Shown piece by piece: positions 59,400 to 64,000 of a stretch of 64,000 nucleotides of DNA. The first letter of the stretch is position 1. The number at the start of each line of letters is the position of its first letter. The stretch lies in NCBI GenBank assembly GCA_010094045.1, contig ML986580.1, forward strand, positions 1,008,059-1,072,058, written 5' to 3'. Made by a program: the position numbers and the translations under genes. The stretch comes from Lojkania enalia (lineage: Eukaryota > Ascomycota > Dothideomycetes > Pleosporales). The notes beneath the pieces were generated by a model. It was not told the DNA's origin. It was given only the letters and a program-made list of their open reading frames with translations, and searched no databases.

Positions 59400-59700
59400 T
59401 CTTATACTACTATATATCGCGTACGACTTAAATTTCTAGAAACTAATTTAGATTTCTAAGAGATTAAAGTTTATATTTATTACTTAATTACGATTTAAAT
59501 TTCTGCTTAGTAGAGATATTTAATAGGTAAACTAGAATTATAATATTATTAATATAAAAGAAGACGATTAGCTTATTATTTATATATAAGTAAGATATTT
59601 CTAATACTATTTTAAAGCCTAATTACCTTAGAGTTCTATCTAGCTTATAATACTAAAGTTTTAGAGTATCCTTAAAGCTATATATAGCTTTCTATAGTTG
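59400..59700 (-). pseudogene. Copia reverse transcriptase remnant
   Basis: Minus-strand translation keeps a recognisable reverse-transcriptase pattern (Y-Y-K-L, L-G-F-K, L-I-V-F-F-Y) interrupted by several stops. The catalytic Asp-Asp pair of the family reads Asn-Asn (codons AAT AAT), which is what C-to-T change on the plus strand gives. Inactive. Confidence 0.7.
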
Positions 59701-62700
59701 TAGATATTTCCTATATTTATATACGAAACCTTCTAGTATATAGATATATATTAACCTATCTAATTAGTAGTTAAGGAACGTATTAATAATATTAAACTAG
59801 TATATATCGAGTTTAAAATAAGTTACAATTAATATTAGAAAGTAAAAGGTTTATACAGCTAGTATAGTAGTATAGATATCTTCCTATTAAGATTGTAGAT
59901 TGCTATATATAACTAATCTAGCCTTAAATTTATATAAGAAACCGTCCTTATTAAATTTATATACAAATACCTATATTACTAGAAGAATTTTAGTAGAGTC
60001 TTAGAGGATTATTACCTTTTACTAGGTATCTATATCCTCCTACTTCTATAACTTAATATAATAGGCCTTATAGAAGCTAGTACTAAAAGGGTAATTTTTT
60101 AGATTCTTATAGTATTTTAGTTCTAGTAGAAGCTAATTGCGATAATATTTTCTAATAGTATAAGTTTCCTTTATATAATTTGCTAGTATTAGCTTACTAT
60201 TAGATAGTACTACGAAGGTAGTAAAGTATAACTAAAGCAGCCTACAGCTATATAAGAATCTACCTCCCTAGATTATATTATCCCTTAATATTTAACTACT
60301 AATTTCTTCCTTCTATAGGGTATTATTTGTTCTTTTTAAGGGTATAGAAGTATAAGAAGACGACAGTTACTATCTTTATAGTAAATTATTACTAAACGTA
60401 GTATTCTTACTATCTACTAGTAGTACTATAGGGGTATCCTAATTCCTTAGTACTGGCGCTAGTATTAATTTTAGTGTTAAGAGTCTCTAATTACTAGTAA
60501 TATTATCGATTTATTCTTTAAAAATAGTATTCTCCTATTAATAGGCCTTCTTACTAATTAAATTACCTATTAACTTAGTAGGGATATCTTAATTAGGTAG
60601 CTAATTTTTATAGATTACTTCTACAACTTTAATTATTTTATTATTACTACTATTAATAGAGCTTTTAATATTATTAATTTAAAAAAGAATCTTCTCTAGA
60701 GATTTTTTTAGTAGATATTTCTCCTCCTTACTAGATATAATATTGCTAAATATAATGTCTCTAGTATTAAATACCCGTTTTAGTTTCGGAATTAGTACTT
60801 AGTATATATTTATACTCCTATATTATAAGAGTTTCCTAATTAGTACCTGTAATACTAGTTTATCGCCTCTTAATAGAGTTTTATCTAAAACGTATGCTCG
60901 TGATCCTATAACCTAAAGGTAAATAAGAGACAGTTTATAGCTAAAAACGGTCTTATATAGGGTTTTAAATTAAAGGCTTATAATTAGTATTCTATTAAGT
61001 AGGTATATTACTATATAAGCTAATTTATTAGTATATTTATTAGAGATATTACTTTCTATTATAAAAGCGCGCGCGCGGGTTATAATTTAATATTCTACTT
61101 ACTCTACTAGGCTATTCTACTTAAGTATATAAAGCGTGTAAGCTTTAATTATAATTTCTTAATTAAGTAATACTTCTATAAGTTCTAAAAAGCTTAAATT
61201 ATTATCTATATAGATATATATAATCTTTCTTTTATACTATTATTTAATTTTTGCTAATAGTATTTTAAAGGCTTTTACGAGGGTGGATTTTAACTAATCG
61301 TATATTATAAATCTCTTATACTACTAGGACACCTAATTAACTATATAAAATAGGTATCTTTTACTATTATAGTACCTCTTATAATTCTTCTAAAATTGTA
61401 TAATATTAATCGCGATTCTCTTAAATAGTTTAATAGTTAGGTAAAGTTAACTATACTAGTTAATCTACTATAATAACTTCGCTTATATATATATCTAGTA
61501 ATCTCGTTATACTAGTACTTTCTAATTACTTAACTAGATACTCTCAGCTGCCTAAGGTAGGGCTAATACTAAATCTCTACCTAAGTAGCTTAATAATTAG
61601 TATACTTTAGCTAAAGAAATAATTTATATTAGTTACTAATAATAGAAGAGCTTTTCCTTAATTACTACGACTATCTTATATCTGAAAAGTAAATTAAGTA
61701 GAGGCCTTTTTACTAGGTTTATATTTAGTAGCTAGTAGCTGTTAAACAACTCTAAATAATAAACAATATTATAGTAATTATACTAGTAAAGGTAATCTCT
61801 ACCTAAGTTAAACTAGATACTTTATTCTCTATTTCTAATTAGGGCTATTATATTAGTTAGTAATTAAAGGATATAAGTAATTTCTATTAGCTTAATATTT
61901 CTTAGGCCCGTAGGAGAATTAATCATAATTATAATAGTACCCTATTCTAATATAGGGTATATACTACCTTTTATAGCGATTTTATCTTTAGAATTTACTA
62001 TCTAAGTAGTCTATTAACTAAAAGCTTTAGAGTTGTATATATAGATATTAGAACCTAGATTAAGTATCTACTAATTTAGAATACTAGTATCTTTTTTCTT
62101 AGGGGTAGTACTCGCTGAAAAATTACCCCTTTAAATTACCTAGGTATTTCTCTAGAGGCTAGTAGCTTTTATAGAGGCTTTACTATTAAACGAGGATTTT
62201 AACTTCTTATATTTTTCTATATTTACCTTTAGAGTATTCTTTTTTCCCTAGTTATTCCTATTTAAGATATTATCTTAAGCTTTTAGTATTTTCTAATCTA
62301 GTATCTAGTTTAGTAGCCTAATCGATTTATTTATATACTTATAATTACTTTAGAAGTACTACTTCTTATAGAAGTAGGGTAGTAGAGTATACGATCGCGA
62401 ACTAGATTTTTTTTAAAGCTACTATATAGTACTATTAGAATTTACTTAAGGAATTAATAGATGTTATAAAGCTATAAATAAGCTGAGCGCCTTCTATAGA
62501 TTAAAATATCTATAGTAATTAGTATATTAGTATACTAATTATTTAATCGTAGGAATTAGTTAATTAATTCTATCTAGTTTATTTTTAGCGTTAATTAATA
62601 CTATATAGATTAGTACCTATATCTTATCTTTCTTAGTAATTATTAGAAGAAAATCCTTTTCTATTCTAAAGCCCTAAACTTCTACTAAGCTAGCAGCTTT

Positions 62701-63549
62701 AGTATAATAGATTATCTAATTCTACTAATTTAGCTACTTCTCTACCTCTCTATTAGTTAAGTACTTAAAAAGAGCTTAATATTCCTTCTAGATTAGTTAC
62801 TCCCTTAACTTAATAGTAGGCGCTAACTTTTCCTATAAGATTTTAAGAATCTTATAGCTAGTTATATTATTGCTAAATATTACTTTATATTAAAGTAATA
62901 TTATTGTTAGAATATTACTATATATAGTATAAAGAGTATTATTAATCTTAATCTAATTCTTCTTCTATTAGTTATACTAGTTCTTTACCCAGTTCCAATC
63001 TATTATTTATATTAAAGTTATTTTCTTATATATAACTCTACTAGAGGGGTATCTTTCTATTTCCCCTTCTAGATTTATCTTCAGGGTTCGGAACTTACCT
63101 ATATTAGAGAGAGGAGGTTCTAGCCTATAAATTTTAACCTTTTTAAGAGGTATACTTAGATCTAAATATTCTTATACTCTTAGCCTACTAGCTATTAGTT
63201 TATACTGCTTAAGCTAATCCTCCTAATTACTAGAAGTACTAAGTATCTTCTTCTTAGATATAGCTATAGAGGAGTATATAACTATTATAATACTAGAAAT
63301 ATACTAGGATATATTAATACTAGAGAATAAAATAGCCTTAAACGCGATATAGTATATTAATAGGTTTATAAAGTATAGAATTTATATATAATTCTGATAG
63401 CTAAGTACTTAAAAAAATTATTAGTAAACGATAATAATAATAATATCGTAATATTATAATACTAAATAAAAAAGGTGTAATATTAATTACGATATATATA
63501 TAAAAAGGTTAAGTTGCAGTTATTTTAGTATAGTAACCGGGCTTATAAC

Positions 63550-63753
63550 TATAGTAAGAGGCGAATCTTGTCTTAGGGAGGGAGATAAAGAGTTGAACTA
63601 GTTGATTAAAGATAGCTAGCAGGCTATATTTATATACATAAAAAAGAGGTATATTAGCTAATATCTAGCGTAATATCCGGCGTAATATTAACCGTAATAT
63701 TATACGTCGATATCTAATACAGTTTAGTAGACTAGCCGAAAATCCCTATAATA
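63550..63753 (-). repeat. Right LTR (5' LTR in element orientation)
   Basis: A 204-bp repeat of the left LTR in the same orientation, starting TATAGTAAG and ending CCCTATAATA, followed by GAATT. It is slightly less mutated than the left copy in places, keeping CG where the left copy has TA. Confidence 0.9.
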
Positions 63754-63758
63754 GAATT
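63754..63758. repeat. Target site duplication, right copy (GAATT)
   Basis: Exact repeat of 58087-58091. Confidence 0.85.
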
Positions 63759-64000
63759 TACTATATATACTAGATATATCTCTTTTAATAGCTAGTTTAG
63801 TAATATATATTCTAACTATATCTATACTAACTATACTTCTTAATATACTATTTATAATAACGATAACTCTAAGCTAATATATAATAAATATACTAAGCGT
63901 TATAGCCGTACTTATTTAGTATCTCTAAAAGATAATAGTAGTAAGAGTAGTAGGTTTCTTAGTAGAATTCTTAGTAGTAGTTAATATTAGATTTAAAGTT

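Larger units (their letters stand above)
58092..63753 (-). mobile_element. RIP-inactivated Ty1/copia LTR retrotransposon, 5.66 kb
   Basis: Structurally complete element: two 204-bp LTRs, perfect GAATT target duplication, and an internal part of about 5.25 kb. Orientation is minus: at 59527-59562 the minus strand reads FFYINNIIILVY, which aligns with the copia reverse transcriptase catalytic box, and upstream residues such as LRxLGFK and LIVFF fit that domain. A purine tract (GGGGGGTG on the minus strand, about 58296-58303) directly abuts the left LTR as a polypurine tract should. The internal region is full of stops in all frames, so no gag or pol protein can be made. No TGG-type primer site is evident next to the right LTR (minus strand there reads GTTATAAGCCCGG). 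Present as DNA only, coding-dead. Confidence 0.88.
57561..64000. repeat. TpA-rich RIP-type AT-rich block
   Basis: From about 57.56 kb composition changes abruptly to TA-dominated DNA with no open coding frame. TpA dinucleotides dominate while CpA and TpG are almost absent; for instance 59341-59400 has no CpA, one TpG and about a dozen TpA. C is left mainly in CpT, CpC and CpG contexts, matching C-to-T change at CpA on both strands (RIP). The block contains the LTR element, and its flanks (57561-58086 and 63759-64000) show the same signature, so the element sits in older mutated repeats. The block continues past the window end. Confidence 0.9.

Overview
The window is nuclear DNA from a filamentous ascomycete (Pezizomycotina; a Leotiomycete is my best guess, held weakly). 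Genes carry many short introns (mostly 48-102 nt, often with a CTAAC/CTAAT/CTGAC branch site), the genes match fungal families such as Bud4, Mrh4, Tah18, Pik1 and Drs2, and the right end is an AT-rich block with a repeat-induced point mutation (RIP) signature. No rRNA, tRNA, CRISPR or bacterial-style operon was seen.

Layout. 1.6-7.7 kb: three minus-strand genes, a D-xylose-reductase-type aldo-keto reductase, a zinc-independent NADPH oxidoreductase and a Zn2Cys6 transcription factor. 9.1-16.2 kb: the septation scaffold Bud4 and the mitochondrial DEAD-box helicase Mrh4, divergent from a shared 0.54 kb promoter. 16.2-22 kb: gene-poor, with a heavily decayed NLR-like (NB-ARC plus TPR) pseudogene and a small uncharacterised gene. 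22.9-30.8 kb: housekeeping genes (Vms1, ETF-beta, Tah18, a two-RRM RNA-binding protein). 30.8-35 kb: gene-poor, with a decayed small gene, simple repeats and ORF fragments. 35-56.8 kb: dense housekeeping genes: homoserine O-acetyltransferase, a disordered hypothetical, an RMD1/DUF155 membrane protein, PI4-kinase Pik1, a ZIP9/Atx2-like transporter, histone acetyltransferase Hat1, GAR transformylase Ade8 and the P4-ATPase flippase Drs2. From about 57.5 kb to the end: an abrupt switch to TpA-rich DNA holding a structurally complete but coding-dead Ty1/copia LTR retrotransposon, with two 204-bp LTRs and a perfect 5-bp target duplication.

Functional links are those known from the families. Pik1 (Golgi PI4P) and Drs2 (PI4P-stimulated flippase) act in the same trans-Golgi pathway and lie about 8 kb apart; this may be chance. 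Tah18 serves cytosolic Fe-S assembly, ETF-beta mitochondrial electron transfer, Vms1 ribosome quality control and Mrh4 mitoribosome assembly. The two left-end oxidoreductases with an adjacent Zn2Cys6 regulator could be a small metabolic cluster, which is only inference.

All exon boundaries were read by eye from GT/AG (one GC/AG) signals and reading-frame continuity. No wholly novel system was identified. The most informative observations are the transition-only LTR divergence with inactivated catalytic box, the GC-AG intron, the Pik1 stop codon lying inside a splice donor, and the relic genes whose stops fit CpA-to-TpA change.
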